DNA of 64,000 bases from Thalassovita aquimarina (GCF_018219815.1 NZ_JADMKU010000018.1:25821-89820), one strand, 5' to 3'. Shown: positions 19,906 through 28,656, numbered from the stretch's first letter. Program-made: numbers and translations. The notes: generated by a model not told the origin, from the sequence alone.

Positions 19906-20589
19906 TCAGGCGATATCGCCGGGTCCGGGCGCCCGCTTGTCGCCGGTGACCATGGCACGGGCAAGGTTTTCGCGATGCCGGAAGGACGCAAGAACCACGC
20001 CCCCCACGTGCAGCGCGACGAGCAGAAGCATCAGGTTGGCGAAGGCTTCGTGCACTTCCTCGAGCATCTCTTCACCGCCTTCGCCATAGCCTTCGCCACG
20101 GCCTTCGTGTTCCTCGTCCTCGTCGCCGTCGGCGAAGGCCGGTGCCACGACCTGCGGCAGATCGGGCAGCATCGCCATGCGGGCCGGTTCTTCCATCAGC
20201 CAGCCGGTGAAGGCGGTGCCGGACAGGGTGGCGAGCAGCGCAACGATCATCGCGGCTCCCGCCGGGTTGTGGCCGAGATAGCGGCGTTCCCTGCCGTTCA
20301 CCATGTCACCGACATAGGCGATCGTTGCGCCCGGCCCTTTCAGGAACTGCGTGAAACGCGCATAGCGGCTGCCGATCAGGCCCCAGACCAGCCGGAACGC
20401 GACCAGGCCTGCAACCGCGTAGCCGGCGATTTCATGCACCGGCTGCAATTCGTCCGCCGTGATCCACGCTATTGCGAAGGCGGCAACGAGCCCCCAGTGA
20501 AAGATGCGGACCAGCGGGTCCCAGACCCGCACCGTTTCCTCCGCACCGCCATTCATCCGGACAGTTCCCTGGGCGCCTGTGTCAGTCAT
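19906..20589 (-). CDS. Cytochrome b561/hydrogenase-type b cytochrome
   Basis: About 227 residues with four membrane segments (about 32-46, 54-72, 112-130, 184-204) and paired histidines H31, H52, H180 and H194 as likely heme ligands; VWDPLVRIFHWGL and ETADELQPVHEIAGYAVAGLVAFRLVWGLIG-type sequence are diagnostic. Between helices 3 and 4 there is an unusually acidic loop (about 154-181, GDEDEEHEGRGEGYGEGGEE). Such proteins pass electrons between membrane quinol and periplasmic partners. It overlaps the PepSY gene upstream by 8 bases. Confidence 0.9.
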   Translation of the reverse strand: MTDTGAQGTVRMNGGAEETVRVWDPLVRIFHWGLVAAFAIAWITADELQPVHEIAGYAVAGLVAFRLVWGLIGSRYARFTQFLKGPGATIAYVGDMVNGRERRYLGHNPAGAAMIVALLATLSGTAFTGWLMEEPARMAMLPDLPQVVAPAFADGDEDEEHEGRGEGYGEGGEEMLEEVHEAFANLMLLLVALHVGGVVLASFRHRENLARAMVTGDKRAPGPGDIA

Positions 20590-20896
20590 TTTCCGATTTC
20601 TCCTTGTCAGTCCGAGGCCGTTCGTCGTCATCCTCGTATTCGAACTCGATCACCTGCAGCGTCGAGGGGTGAACCGTCACCTCGATCCGGCGGCCTTGCG
20701 CATCGGTGCCGTCGATTTCGTAGCAGCCGTCATCGATCTTGATGCGCCGCACGGTCCATCCGTTTTCTTCGGCCAGCTGCGCGACCGAGGCGCGCGGCTG
20801 CCAATCCGCCATCGGCACGAAGCAATCGTCGTCGGCGAACGCGGCGCCGGCCGGAACAACGGCGAGAAAGCAAAGAATTGTCAGTGTCTTCTTCAT
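20582..20896 (-). CDS. PepSY-domain periplasmic protein
   Basis: 104 residues: signal peptide to about residue 21 (AGAAFA), then a single PepSY domain (about 45-90, VRRIKIDDGCYEIDGTDAQGRRIEVTVHPSTLQVIEFE) and an acidic tail rich in Asp/Glu. Two Cys (C25, C58) could form a disulfide. First gene of a two-gene operon with cytochrome b and divergent from the response regulator. This PepSY-cytochrome b-OmpR/HK arrangement is common in proteobacteria; the sensor input is unknown. Confidence 0.85.
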   Translation of the reverse strand: MKKTLTILCFLAVVPAGAAFADDDCFVPMADWQPRASVAQLAEENGWTVRRIKIDDGCYEIDGTDAQGRRIEVTVHPSTLQVIEFEYEDDDERPRTDKEKSEND

Positions 20897-20941
20897 GGGC
20901 CAAACTCCGTGTTGCGGCCATTTCGGGATCGGTTATGAGCG

Positions 20942-20998
20942 GCAAAGCTGACAGCAGCCTGAAGCCCGGTGCCCGGGCGGCGTCAGCTTTGCGTCAGC
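20942..20998. promoter_or_regulatory. Divergent promoter with paired CTGA-N7-CTGA boxes and an 11-bp inverted repeat
   Basis: CTGACAGCAGCCTGAAGC (20948-20965, plus) and CTGAC-GCAAAG-CTGAC (20982-20998, minus) each carry two CTGA half-sites 11 bases apart. In addition GCAAAGCTGAC (20942-20952) and GTCAGCTTTGC (20982-20992) form a perfect inverted repeat. The region lies between the PepSY/cytochrome b operon and the two-component genes, so the regulator probably controls both directions. Confidence 0.6.
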
Positions 20999-21043
20999 CA
21001 AGGCGGTCATGAAGGGCGCAACGGAACAGGAACGGGAACGGAC

Positions 21044-21703
21044 ATGCGCATTCTGCTGATCGAGGACGACACGGTTCTGGGCGCCGCAGTGCGCGACCAG
21101 ATCACGAGCGATGGCCAGTCGGCGGATTGGGTCACGCGCCTCGATGCGGCCGGCGATGCGTTGGCGGGCACGGCCTATGACCTGATCCTGCTGGACCTGA
21201 TGCTGCCCGACGGCCGCGGGATCCCCTTCCTGAAGGGGCTGCGGTCGCGCGGCGACGTGACGCCGGTGATCATTCTCACCGCGCTCGACCAGGTGTCCGA
21301 CCGGATCGAGGGGCTGAACGCGGGCGCCGACGACTATCTGGTCAAACCGTTCGACCTAGCCGAACTGTCGGCCCGGATCGGATCGGTCGCGCGGCGCTAC
21401 AGCGGCAACCCGAACCCGATCATCAACCACGGCGCGCTGGAAATAGACCTTGCCGCGCGCAGCGTTTTCCGCGACGGAAAGCCGGTTCAGCTGACCGCCC
21501 GCGAATGGGCACTGTTCGAGGCCTTCCTGTCTCGCCCCGGTCAGCTTCTGTCCAAGGCGCAGCTCGAGGAAAAGCTCTATGCCTTCGATGCCGAGGTGGA
21601 AAGCAACACGATCGAGGTCCATGTCAGCCGCCTGCGCAAGAAGCTGGGACCGAAAGTGATCGAGACCGAACGCGGCATGGGCTACCGGCTGGGCACGCCA
21701 TGA
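21044..21703 (+). CDS. OmpR-family response regulator
   Basis: About 219 residues. Receiver domain with acidic pair E7-D8-D9, phosphorylation site D51 (LILLDLMLPD) and Lys in YLVKPFD (about 101); a winged-helix DNA-binding domain fills about 125-219 (ARSVFRDGKPVQLTAREWALFEAFL ... VSRLRKKLG). Closest in style to QseB/PmrA types. I start at the ATG in GGACATGCGC since the receiver core begins there; the upstream frame adds no domain. The kinase start overlaps its stop by ATGA. Confidence 0.93.
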   Translation: MRILLIEDDTVLGAAVRDQITSDGQSADWVTRLDAAGDALAGTAYDLILLDLMLPDGRGIPFLKGLRSRGDVTPVIILTALDQVSDRIEGLNAGADDYLVKPFDLAELSARIGSVARRYSGNPNPIINHGALEIDLAARSVFRDGKPVQLTAREWALFEAFLSRPGQLLSKAQLEEKLYAFDAEVESNTIEVHVSRLRKKLGPKVIETERGMGYRLGTP

Positions 21704-23064
21704 AACCGCCGCGCAGCCTCATGGCCCGGCTGGCGCTGTCTTTGGGCATATTGCTGACGATCCTCTGGATCGCGGCCGCTTCGGTGACGGCCACGCTCTT
21801 GCGTCACGAAATGGACGAAGTGTTCGATTCCGCGCTGAAGGAAACCGCGCAACGCCTGCTGCCGCTGGCGGTCGTGGATATCATCGGACGCGAAGATGCC
21901 GGCATTACGCAACGGCTTGGGGCCGTCCGCGAACATGACGAGTTTTTCACCTATATCGTGCGGAACGCAGAGGGGCGTATCCTGCTGCAATCGCACGCCG
22001 CCGATCCCGCGGTGTTCCCGGCCTATGACGGACCGGGGCTGCGCCAGACGGCGACCCACAGGCTCTACAACGACGACGCGCTTCAGGGCAGCATCCGGAT
22101 CACCGTCGCCGAACCGCTCGACCACCGGGCGGCCGTGGCGCGCGAAATCCAGATCGGTCTCGGATTGCCCCTATTGATCGTCATTCCCGTCGCGCTGCTG
22201 GTCATCGCTTTCGCGGTGCGGGCCAGCCTGGGATCGCTGCGCCGGTTCCGCGAAACGCTCCATGCGCGCAATGCCCGCGACCTTTCGCCGGTGCCCGCAG
22301 ACGGCTTGCCCTCCGATATCGCCCCGATGGCGGCGACGCTCAACGCCCTTCTGGAACGCTTGCGCGCGGCGTTCGACGCCGAGCGCAGCTTTGCCGCCAA
22401 CGCCGCGCATGAATTGCGGACCCCGCTGGCCGGGGCGATCGCACAGGCGCAACGCCTTCAAGCCGAAACCACCGATCCCGCCGCCAAGGCGCGGGCCGGC
22501 GACATCGAGGCGACCCTGAAACGGCTCACGCGACTGTCCGAGCGGCTGATGCAGCTCGCCCGCGCCGAAGGCGGCCGGCTGCGGCTGGACCGAAGCTCGG
22601 ACCTGCGAACGGTGGCGCGTATCGTGATCGAGGATATCGGGCAGGCGGCTCCGTCCGGGCGCATTGCGCTCACGCTGCCGGATCAGCCGGTGATTTCCGA
22701 CCTCGACCCGGACATATTCGGCATCCTGTGCCGTAACCTTGTCGAGAACGCCTTGCGACACGGTTCGGATACCGCCCCGGTCGAAGTGGAACTGATGGCA
22801 GACGGGACGCTGAGCGTGGCCAATGACGGGGCCACCGTGCCGCCCGAAACGCTGACGCAGCTGACGGCCCGGTTCGAACGCGCCGGAACCGGCATCGATG
22901 GCAGCGGGCTCGGGCTTGCCATCGTCGCGGCGATCGCGGAACGCATCGGCAGCGAACTTGACCTGAAATCGCCCCGACCGGGTCGGGCTTCGGGCTTCGA
23001 GGCGACCGTAGCGCTTCCGGTCTCGACCGGAACGATGACAGCCGAGAACCCCGCACAGTGTTGA
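21700..23064 (+). CDS. Sensor histidine kinase partner of the OmpR-type regulator
   Basis: About 454 residues with two membrane helices (about 11-33 and 153-173) flanking a periplasmic sensor region of about 120 residues, a HAMP-like linker, the DHp helix with phospho-His H237 in FAANAAHELRTPLAGA, and an ATPase domain with the N box NLVENALRHG and G boxes GSGLGLAIV. It belongs to the QseC-like group. ATGA overlap with the regulator gives coupled translation. The signal is unknown; the target genes suggest redox or metal state. Confidence 0.92.
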   Translation: MKPPRSLMARLALSLGILLTILWIAAASVTATLLRHEMDEVFDSALKETAQRLLPLAVVDIIGREDAGITQRLGAVREHDEFFTYIVRNAEGRILLQSHAADPAVFPAYDGPGLRQTATHRLYNDDALQGSIRITVAEPLDHRAAVAREIQIGLGLPLLIVIPVALLVIAFAVRASLGSLRRFRETLHARNARDLSPVPADGLPSDIAPMAATLNALLERLRAAFDAERSFAANAAHELRTPLAGAIAQAQRLQAETTDPAAKARAGDIEATLKRLTRLSERLMQLARAEGGRLRLDRSSDLRTVARIVIEDIGQAAPSGRIALTLPDQPVISDLDPDIFGILCRNLVENALRHGSDTAPVEVELMADGTLSVANDGATVPPETLTQLTARFERAGTGIDGSGLGLAIVAAIAERIGSELDLKSPRPGRASGFEATVALPVSTGTMTAENPAQC

Positions 23065-23081
23065 TGACGAAGCGCGCGACC

Positions 23082-23867
23082 TCAGACCTGGCCGATGAAA
23101 GACAGCTGGGCCGGGATTTGCTGCGCGCCCATCTGCGCGCCCGAAACCGTAAGCGCGCCGCGTTGCTCCGCCCCCAGCAGGAGAGGCGGGACAGACGGGC
23201 CGGTCACGACGTCGCACACGATTTCCGCCTGCTCCAGGTCGTCTTCTCCGAAGGGCACCGCATCATCGGCTGATTTTCCCAGTGTGGTTGCATTGACGAG
23301 GATTTCGGCCCCGGCGCGCTGCTCTGTGCAGGACACGTCCGGCCAATGGATGGCGATCATGTCCACAACCGCCGCCCGGCGCCCGTCGTCCGGCTCGATC
23401 AGGCAGAGTTGACGGATCCCGGCTTCGCAAAAGGCATCCGCAATCGCCTGCCCTGCCCCGCCTCCGGCACCGAGGATGACCGCCGTCTTGCCCCGCACGC
23501 TGCCCCCTGCCGCCCGGAGAGCCGCGCGCATCGCGACCCCGTCGGTTGCATCGCCCGTCAGGCGCCCGTCGGGGCCGCGGTTGATCGTGTTGATCGCCCC
23601 AAGGCGCGATGCGCGCGGCGTCAACGCATCGACCTGCCCGAAGGCGGCCTGCTTATGCGGATAGGTAACCGAACAGCCCAGAAAGCTCGAACTCGCGCGC
23701 AGCAATGCCCAGAAATCGCCCAACGCGTCCGACGGGATTTCCAGCGCGATCATACGCGCATCGATTCCCTTGCCGCGGAAGAACTCGTTGAAGGCCCCGG
23801 GGGAAAACACCGTATCCACGGGGCTGCCGATGATTGGAAAGAGCTTCGTTTTTCCAGTGATATCCAT
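23082..23867 (-). CDS. Shikimate/quinate dehydrogenase family protein
   Basis: About 261 residues. The N-terminal substrate domain shows SPGAFNEFF, and SVTYPHKQA with the catalytic Lys; GDATDG holds the conserved Asp. The C-terminal Rossmann fold begins KTAVILGAGGGAGQAIADAF. I use the ATG preceded by GGAG. The second, biosynthetic aroE is expected elsewhere, and the location beside a GntR regulator and an uptake system speaks for a catabolic role on a shikimate- or quinate-like compound (inference). It is divergent from the GntR gene with a 74-base AT-rich gap. Confidence 0.85.
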   Translation of the reverse strand: MDITGKTKLFPIIGSPVDTVFSPGAFNEFFRGKGIDARMIALEIPSDALGDFWALLRASSSFLGCSVTYPHKQAAFGQVDALTPRASRLGAINTINRGPDGRLTGDATDGVAMRAALRAAGGSVRGKTAVILGAGGGAGQAIADAFCEAGIRQLCLIEPDDGRRAAVVDMIAIHWPDVSCTEQRAGAEILVNATTLGKSADDAVPFGEDDLEQAEIVCDVVTGPSVPPLLLGAEQRGALTVSGAQMGAQQIPAQLSFIGQV

Positions 23868-23941
23868 TGCTTGAGGCTCCGGCAAAAACAGACTTGACAG
23901 AAAACATACATCAATCGCAATAATATCCAACATTTTTATGA

Positions 23942-24625
23942 ATGAGGAACAAAATGATCTTTAGGCGCGATACAAGCGATGACGACACGATCGTTGATAT
24001 GCTGGCCTCCGCGTTGCGCCGGGACATTTCCTTCGGCACCCTGCTGCCGGACCAGAAGCTGAAAATCGCAGAGCTGCGCACCCGTTACGGCGGATCGAAC
24101 CATTCGATGCGCGAAACGCTCAGGACGCTCGCCGCAGAGGGTCTGGTCGAGGCGTCGGCGCAGCGTGGATTCCGCGTCGCCTCGGCGACCGAGGACGACC
24201 TGCGCGACATCATGATGGTACGCAGCGAGATCGAGAAGATCGCGCTGAGCCTGGCGCTGAAAATCGGCGATGTCGCCTGGGAAGGCCGCGTGATCGCCGC
24301 CCATCATGCGCTGCAGAAGACGGAAAGCGTGGTGGCCGGCGACGCCGATGACCTGACCGCGCTGGAATGGGACGAAGCCTGCCGCGCCTTTTCACAGGCG
24401 CTGATCGAGGGCTGCGAAAGCCCGCGCCTGATCGACCTGCATCGCAAACTCTTCGACCAGAGCCGCCGTTTCCGCCTGGCGCTGCTGCGCGAAGGCCGGT
24501 TGGATTTCAGCAAACGCAAGGACCGGCAGCGCCAGCTGGTCGATGCGGTGCTGGCACGCGACGAAGATCAGGCCATCGCGATCCTGCAAAAGGATATCGA
24601 GGCCGAACTGACTGCAGAAACCTGA
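23942..24625 (+). CDS. GntR-family (FadR/FCD type) transcription regulator
   Basis: 227 residues: winged helix about 15-80 (LRRDISFGTLLPDQKLKIAELRTRYGGSNHSMRETLRTLAAEGLVEASAQRGFRVAS) and an all-helical FCD ligand domain about 90-220 (DIMMVRSEIEKIALSLA). FCD proteins usually bind small carboxylates. Upstream, TTGACA occurs in the short gap shared with the shikimate-dehydrogenase-like gene, so it probably controls that gene and the ABC operon 24 bases downstream. A start at the second Met (residue 5) is equally possible. Confidence 0.9.
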   Translation: MRNKMIFRRDTSDDDTIVDMLASALRRDISFGTLLPDQKLKIAELRTRYGGSNHSMRETLRTLAAEGLVEASAQRGFRVASATEDDLRDIMMVRSEIEKIALSLALKIGDVAWEGRVIAAHHALQKTESVVAGDADDLTALEWDEACRAFSQALIEGCESPRLIDLHRKLFDQSRRFRLALLREGRLDFSKRKDRQRQLVDAVLARDEDQAIAILQKDIEAELTAET

Positions 24626-24649
24626 ACCAGGATCATAGGGAGGATTATC

Positions 24650-25672
24650 ATGATCACGCTCAATCGCCGCAAGGCACTCGCCCTGATGGGCGGCACCCTG
24701 GCCGCCAGCGGACTGGCCGCACCGGCCATCGCCATGAACAAGAAGGTCAAGGTCGGCGCGCTGCGCTTCACCTCGCATTCCGGAAGCTTCGTCGCGTTCG
24801 AACGCGGCTATTTCGCCGAGGCCGGGCTGGATGTCGAATTCGAGTTCTTCCAGGCGGCGCAACCGATGGCCGTGGCCATCGCAAGCGGCGACATCGACTA
24901 TGCCGTGACGGCCATTTCGGGCGGCCTGATCAGCCTCGCCGACAAGGGTGCGATCAAGGTCATCGGTGGCGCCCTGACCGAAGAAGAAGGCATCGACGGC
25001 CAGAAGTACCTGATTTCCAGCGCCTCTTACGACGCGGGCATCACGACGCTGAAGGATCTCGACGGCAAGAAATACGCGGTGACGCAAGCCGGATCGTCGT
25101 TCCACTACATGGGGTCCAAGATGGCCGCGGCCGAAGGGATCGACCTGCGCTTCACGCCGCTGCAAAAGGTCGGCGCGATCATCGGCGCGATGAAATCCGG
25201 CCAGGTCGATGGCTGGTCGATCGTGCCCCATATCGCCAAACCGCTGGCCAAGGCGGGCGCGTGGCACATCGCCGGCAACGTATCGGACTACATCCCGGAC
25301 TATCAGGTCACCACCGTCTTCACCTCGGCCAAGAACGCCGCGGATGAACGGGGCCAGACCGAAAGCTTCCTGGCCGGCTATTCCAAGGGCGTCGACGATT
25401 ACGCCGCCGCGATGATCGACAAGACCGGCGGTGATGCGGGCCAGGACGAAATGATCGATCTGATCCACAAATATGTCTACACGGACCGGCCGCGCGAAAA
25501 GGCAGCGCCTTCAATCGTCAACGGCACCATGCGCCTGAGCAAGAACGCGGCGCTGAACGTGGCGTCGGTGCAGGATCAGCTCAGCTGGTTCCAGTCCGAA
25601 GGCCTGGTTGGCGCGGACATCACGCTCGATACGCTGGTCGACGATTCTTACGTCGAGACCGTCGGCGCATAA
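24650..25672 (+). CDS. ABC transporter substrate-binding protein (NMT1/SsuA-like)
   Basis: 340 residues. Twin-arginine-like signal region NRRKALALMGGTLAASGLAAPAIA (5-28). The mature part has the periplasmic type II fold of the NMT1/nitrate-sulfonate-taurine group: VGALRFTSHSGSFVAFERGYFAEAGLDVEFEFF, QPMAVAIASGDIDYAVTAISGG and GSSFHYMGSKMAAAEGID. AGGGAGGATTATC is the ribosome site. It leads an importer operon with an ATPase and a permease. Ligand unknown; the neighbouring flavin oxidoreductases suggest an aromatic or N-methylated acid. Confidence 0.9.
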   Translation: MITLNRRKALALMGGTLAASGLAAPAIAMNKKVKVGALRFTSHSGSFVAFERGYFAEAGLDVEFEFFQAAQPMAVAIASGDIDYAVTAISGGLISLADKGAIKVIGGALTEEEGIDGQKYLISSASYDAGITTLKDLDGKKYAVTQAGSSFHYMGSKMAAAEGIDLRFTPLQKVGAIIGAMKSGQVDGWSIVPHIAKPLAKAGAWHIAGNVSDYIPDYQVTTVFTSAKNAADERGQTESFLAGYSKGVDDYAAAMIDKTGGDAGQDEMIDLIHKYVYTDRPREKAAPSIVNGTMRLSKNAALNVASVQDQLSWFQSEGLVGADITLDTLVDDSYVETVGA

Positions 25673-25689
25673 CTCAGCTGTCTCTCAAC

Positions 25690-25719
25690 GGCGGGGGCGT
25701 GCAACGACATGCCCCCGCC
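25690..25719 (+). terminator. Intercistronic hairpin after the NMT1-type binding-protein gene
   Basis: GGCGGGGGCGTG pairs with CATGCCCCCGCC (12 bp, one G-U) around CAACGA. It starts 17 bases after the stop and sits just before the ATPase ribosome site. No U tract follows, which fits differential stability more than full termination. Confidence 0.7.
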
Positions 25720-25738
25720 TCAAAACGGTAGGTATTTC

Positions 25739-26506
25739 ATGGATATCCGACTGGATGGCATCAGCCATTCCTATGATGATTTCGAAGTGATGCGCGACAT
25801 CAGCCTCGACATCCCCAAAGGGCAAATCCTGTGCATCGTCGGCCCCTCGGGCTGTGGCAAGTCCACGCTGCTGCGCTTCATCGGCGGGTTGGAACGCCCG
25901 ACGTCGGGGCGCGTGCTGCAAATGGGTGAACCGCCCGAAGGCTGCCTGAACCCGCTGACCTATGTTTTCCAGGACTTTGCCCTGCTGCCGTGGCGCACGG
26001 TGTCGGGCAATATCTCGCTGGTGCTGGAAGACCACGGCATCAAGGGCGCTGCGGCGCAGGAAATCATCGACGATGTCCTTGCCCGAACGAAGCTTACCGA
26101 TTTTGCCAAAGCCCTGCCCAAGCAGCTTTCCGGCGGCATGAAACAGCGCGTGGCGATTGCACGCGCGCTGGCGGTCAAGCCCGCGGTGATGCTGATGGAC
26201 GAACCGCTGTCTGCGCTCGACGCGCAGACCCGCGAACTGCTGATGGACGACCTGGTGGATCTGTGGACCCGCCAACCCTTCACCGCGGTCTATGTCACCC
26301 ACAACCTTGCCGAGGCGGTGCGCCTTGGCCACAAGGTCGTGGTGCTGTCGCGCCGCCCGGGACGTATCCGCGAGGTGGTCAATATCGACACTCCGCTTGC
26401 CGAACGCGAAACCGGCGATGCCGACCTTGAAACCGCCCAAAAACACCTGTGGCTCCTGATGCGGGATGAAGCCCGTGCAGCGGATGCGGAGTTGATCAAT
26501 GTCTGA
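25739..26506 (+). CDS. ABC transporter ATPase (SsuB/TauB-like)
   Basis: About 255 residues. Walker A GPSGCGKST (about 37-45), Q-loop VFQDFALLPWR (about 77-87), signature LSGGMKQRVAIARAL (about 131-145), Walker B VMLMDEPLSALD (about 152-163) and H-loop VYVTHNLAEA. It energises the NMT1-type importer. The ATG at 25739 is chosen since it starts the conserved MDIRLDGIS strand; an ATG 30 bases upstream lies inside the hairpin arm. The permease overlaps its end by 8 bases. Confidence 0.94.
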   Translation: MDIRLDGISHSYDDFEVMRDISLDIPKGQILCIVGPSGCGKSTLLRFIGGLERPTSGRVLQMGEPPEGCLNPLTYVFQDFALLPWRTVSGNISLVLEDHGIKGAAAQEIIDDVLARTKLTDFAKALPKQLSGGMKQRVAIARALAVKPAVMLMDEPLSALDAQTRELLMDDLVDLWTRQPFTAVYVTHNLAEAVRLGHKVVVLSRRPGRIREVVNIDTPLAERETGDADLETAQKHLWLLMRDEARAADAELINV

Positions 26507-27296
26507 AGTCGAAGCAAAATCCGTCGTTTTCCGCGGGGGCGGCTTTGCGCCCAAGCCGCAACGCTGGGTCGGCGTCATGGTTTTCGTGGTCCTCATCGCC
26601 ATTGCGGAAATGGGGACACGGGCGGGCTGGATTTCGGCGCTGACACTGCCCAAACCGTCCGACGTTCTCGAAACCATGCAAGGGCTCTATACCAGTGGCC
26701 TGTTGTTCAAGCATCTTGGCCCCTCGCTGTCGCGACTGGCGGTCGGGGCGGCGATCGGCGTGAGTATCGGGATCAGCGTCGGCGTGTTGATCGGGCTGTT
26801 TTCCTATATCCGGTCCGGCATGGTGCCGCTGATCGCGGCGATCTTCCCGATCCCGAAAATCGCCCTGCTGCCGCTGTTCGTGATCTGGTTCGGTATCGGC
26901 GAGGGATCGAAATACGCCCTGATCGCCTTCGGCACCTTCACCCCGACCGTCGTGGCAACCTATGGCGCGGTCGACAACGTAGACCGTACCCTGATCCGGA
27001 TGGGGCAGAGCTTCGGCCTTTCGTGGTGGTCCATCGTGCGCAAGATCGTTCTGCCCGGCGCGATGCCCGGCATTCTGTCGGGCCTGCGCATCTCTCTGGC
27101 CATCGCCATCATCCTGCTGGTCGCGGCGGAAATGCTGGGCGCGGAATACGGCATCGGCGCCTACATCCTCGAGGCGGGGTCGCTCTATGACCTCGAACGG
27201 CTGTTCGCGGGGGTGGTGATCCTGTCGCTTCTGGGCGTGATCATCAGCGCGGCGATCGGATGGATCGAGCGACGCTTGCTGGGCTGGCGGATGTGA
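26499..27296 (+). CDS. ABC transporter permease (SsuC/TauC-like)
   Basis: 265 residues with six membrane segments. The EAA-type loop GQSFGLSWWSIVRKIVLPGAMPGILSGLRISLAIAIILLVAAEML (about 165-210) is the ATPase contact region of BPD_transp_1 permeases, and PIPKIALLPLFVIWFGIGEGSKYALIAFGTFTP is typical for the taurine/nitrate group. Together with the binding protein and ATPase it forms a complete importer. Confidence 0.93.
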   Translation: MSEVEAKSVVFRGGGFAPKPQRWVGVMVFVVLIAIAEMGTRAGWISALTLPKPSDVLETMQGLYTSGLLFKHLGPSLSRLAVGAAIGVSIGISVGVLIGLFSYIRSGMVPLIAAIFPIPKIALLPLFVIWFGIGEGSKYALIAFGTFTPTVVATYGAVDNVDRTLIRMGQSFGLSWWSIVRKIVLPGAMPGILSGLRISLAIAIILLVAAEMLGAEYGIGAYILEAGSLYDLERLFAGVVILSLLGVIISAAIGWIERRLLGWRM

Positions 27297-27371
27297 TGCC
27301 GGCAGCCCAACCGAAAGGGCGCCCGGAAAGCATTACTTCTCGACCCTGACCTGACCCAGTGACCACGATAC

Positions 27372-27400
27372 CGGCACGCCACGCGACGCATGGCGTGCCG
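27372..27400 (+). terminator. Stem-loop between importer and FAD oxidoreductase genes
   Basis: CGGCACGCCA and TGGCGTGCCG form a perfect 10-bp stem with a nine-base loop in the 151-base gap after the permease. No T run follows. It may reduce transcription into the oxidoreductase gene. Confidence 0.5.
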
Positions 27401-27447
27401 ATCATTGCGGCCCACAAGCGGCCCGCCCTGACCTAGGAGCATCCCAC

Positions 27448-28656
27448 ATGAGCGCGAAACCCGAAAGCGACTACGACGTCATCGTTTGCGGAGGCGGCGC
27501 CGGCGGCATCGGCGCGGCCCTAGGCGCCGCACAGGCCGGCGCACGGGTGCTGTTGGTGGAAAAATACGGGTTTCTGGGTGGCGCAGCGACGACATCGAAC
27601 GTCCTGGCCTATTGCGGCTTTTTCCAACAGGGCCCCGACCCGATCAAGGCCGTCGGCGGCGTTGCCGATCTGGTGCTGGACGAACTCCGCCGCCTCGGGC
27701 TCGACTGCGCCCCGTTTTGTTCGCCCACGACCCAGAACTGGATCATCCTGCTTGAACCCGAGGCGGTCAAGCTGGCGCTGGACCGGGTGCTGGCGGCGCA
27801 TGGCGTGACGGTTCTGCTCCATACCCGCGTGGCTGCGGCGACACGGACGGCCGAGAGGCTTCAATCGGTGACGCTTGCGGGCATGGACGGGCGCCGGCGC
27901 GTGGTGGCCGAGTCCTTCATCGATGCGACAGGCGACGCTAACCTGTCGCTGATCGCGGGGCTGCCCTGCCGGACCGGCAATGACATGGGCCATCTTCAGG
28001 CGGTGTCGGGCCCCATTCGCGTCGGTGGGCTTGATACCTCGGTGCCGATCGACCGCACGGCGATCATCGAAGCCTTCAGGGAATATAACAAAACCGGCGC
28101 CTACCCGACCGCGCGCGAGGACGGCGGCATATTCACCCAGGTGCCCCGCACCGGCGACATGTGGTGGATGATGTACGATCACGCGCTTCCCGACCTGAGC
28201 TCCGAAAGCTTCACCCGCGCCGAGCAGGCGGCCCGCGCCGCCGCGCAGGACTATGTCGAGGTGCTGCGCAATCGCGTGCCCGGTTTCGAAAACGCCTATC
28301 TTTCGCAAACGGGCCCGCAAATCGGCATCCGCGAAAGCCGCCATCCCGCGGCGCGCTACGAACTGACCGGCGAAGACCTTTTGACCGGTCGGCAACGCCC
28401 CGACGGCGTGGCAAAAGCGGCCTGGCCCATCGAAGATCACGCCGTGGCGGGCAAACCGGTCTATCGTCCGATCGGCGGCGATGGCTATGCCGACATCCCG
28501 CTTGATTGCCTGCGCGCCAAAGGTTTGGACAACCTGTATTTCGCGGGCCGTACGATCGGAGCCGATGCGGCGGCCTATGCCTCGATCCGGGTAATGGGGA
28601 CGGCATTCGCAACCGGCGAAGCCGCCGGTCGCGCCGCCGCCCGGAATGCCGCCTGA
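27448..28656 (+). CDS. FAD-dependent oxidoreductase (FAD_oxidored type)
   Basis: 402 residues. DVIVCGGGAGGIGAALGAAQAGARVLLVEKYGFLGGAAT (9-47) is the FAD-binding motif with the downstream Gly-Gly that is typical of the PF12831-like group; ESFIDATGDANLSLIAGLP and the C-terminal LYFAGRTIGADAAAYASIRVMGTAFATGEAAG complete the FAD site. No signal peptide. Substrate unknown. AGGAG lies ahead of the ATG. It follows the importer operon on the same strand and probably acts on the imported compound. Confidence 0.88.
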   Translation: MSAKPESDYDVIVCGGGAGGIGAALGAAQAGARVLLVEKYGFLGGAATTSNVLAYCGFFQQGPDPIKAVGGVADLVLDELRRLGLDCAPFCSPTTQNWIILLEPEAVKLALDRVLAAHGVTVLLHTRVAAATRTAERLQSVTLAGMDGRRRVVAESFIDATGDANLSLIAGLPCRTGNDMGHLQAVSGPIRVGGLDTSVPIDRTAIIEAFREYNKTGAYPTAREDGGIFTQVPRTGDMWWMMYDHALPDLSSESFTRAEQAARAAAQDYVEVLRNRVPGFENAYLSQTGPQIGIRESRHPAARYELTGEDLLTGRQRPDGVAKAAWPIEDHAVAGKPVYRPIGGDGYADIPLDCLRAKGLDNLYFAGRTIGADAAAYASIRVMGTAFATGEAAGRAAARNAA

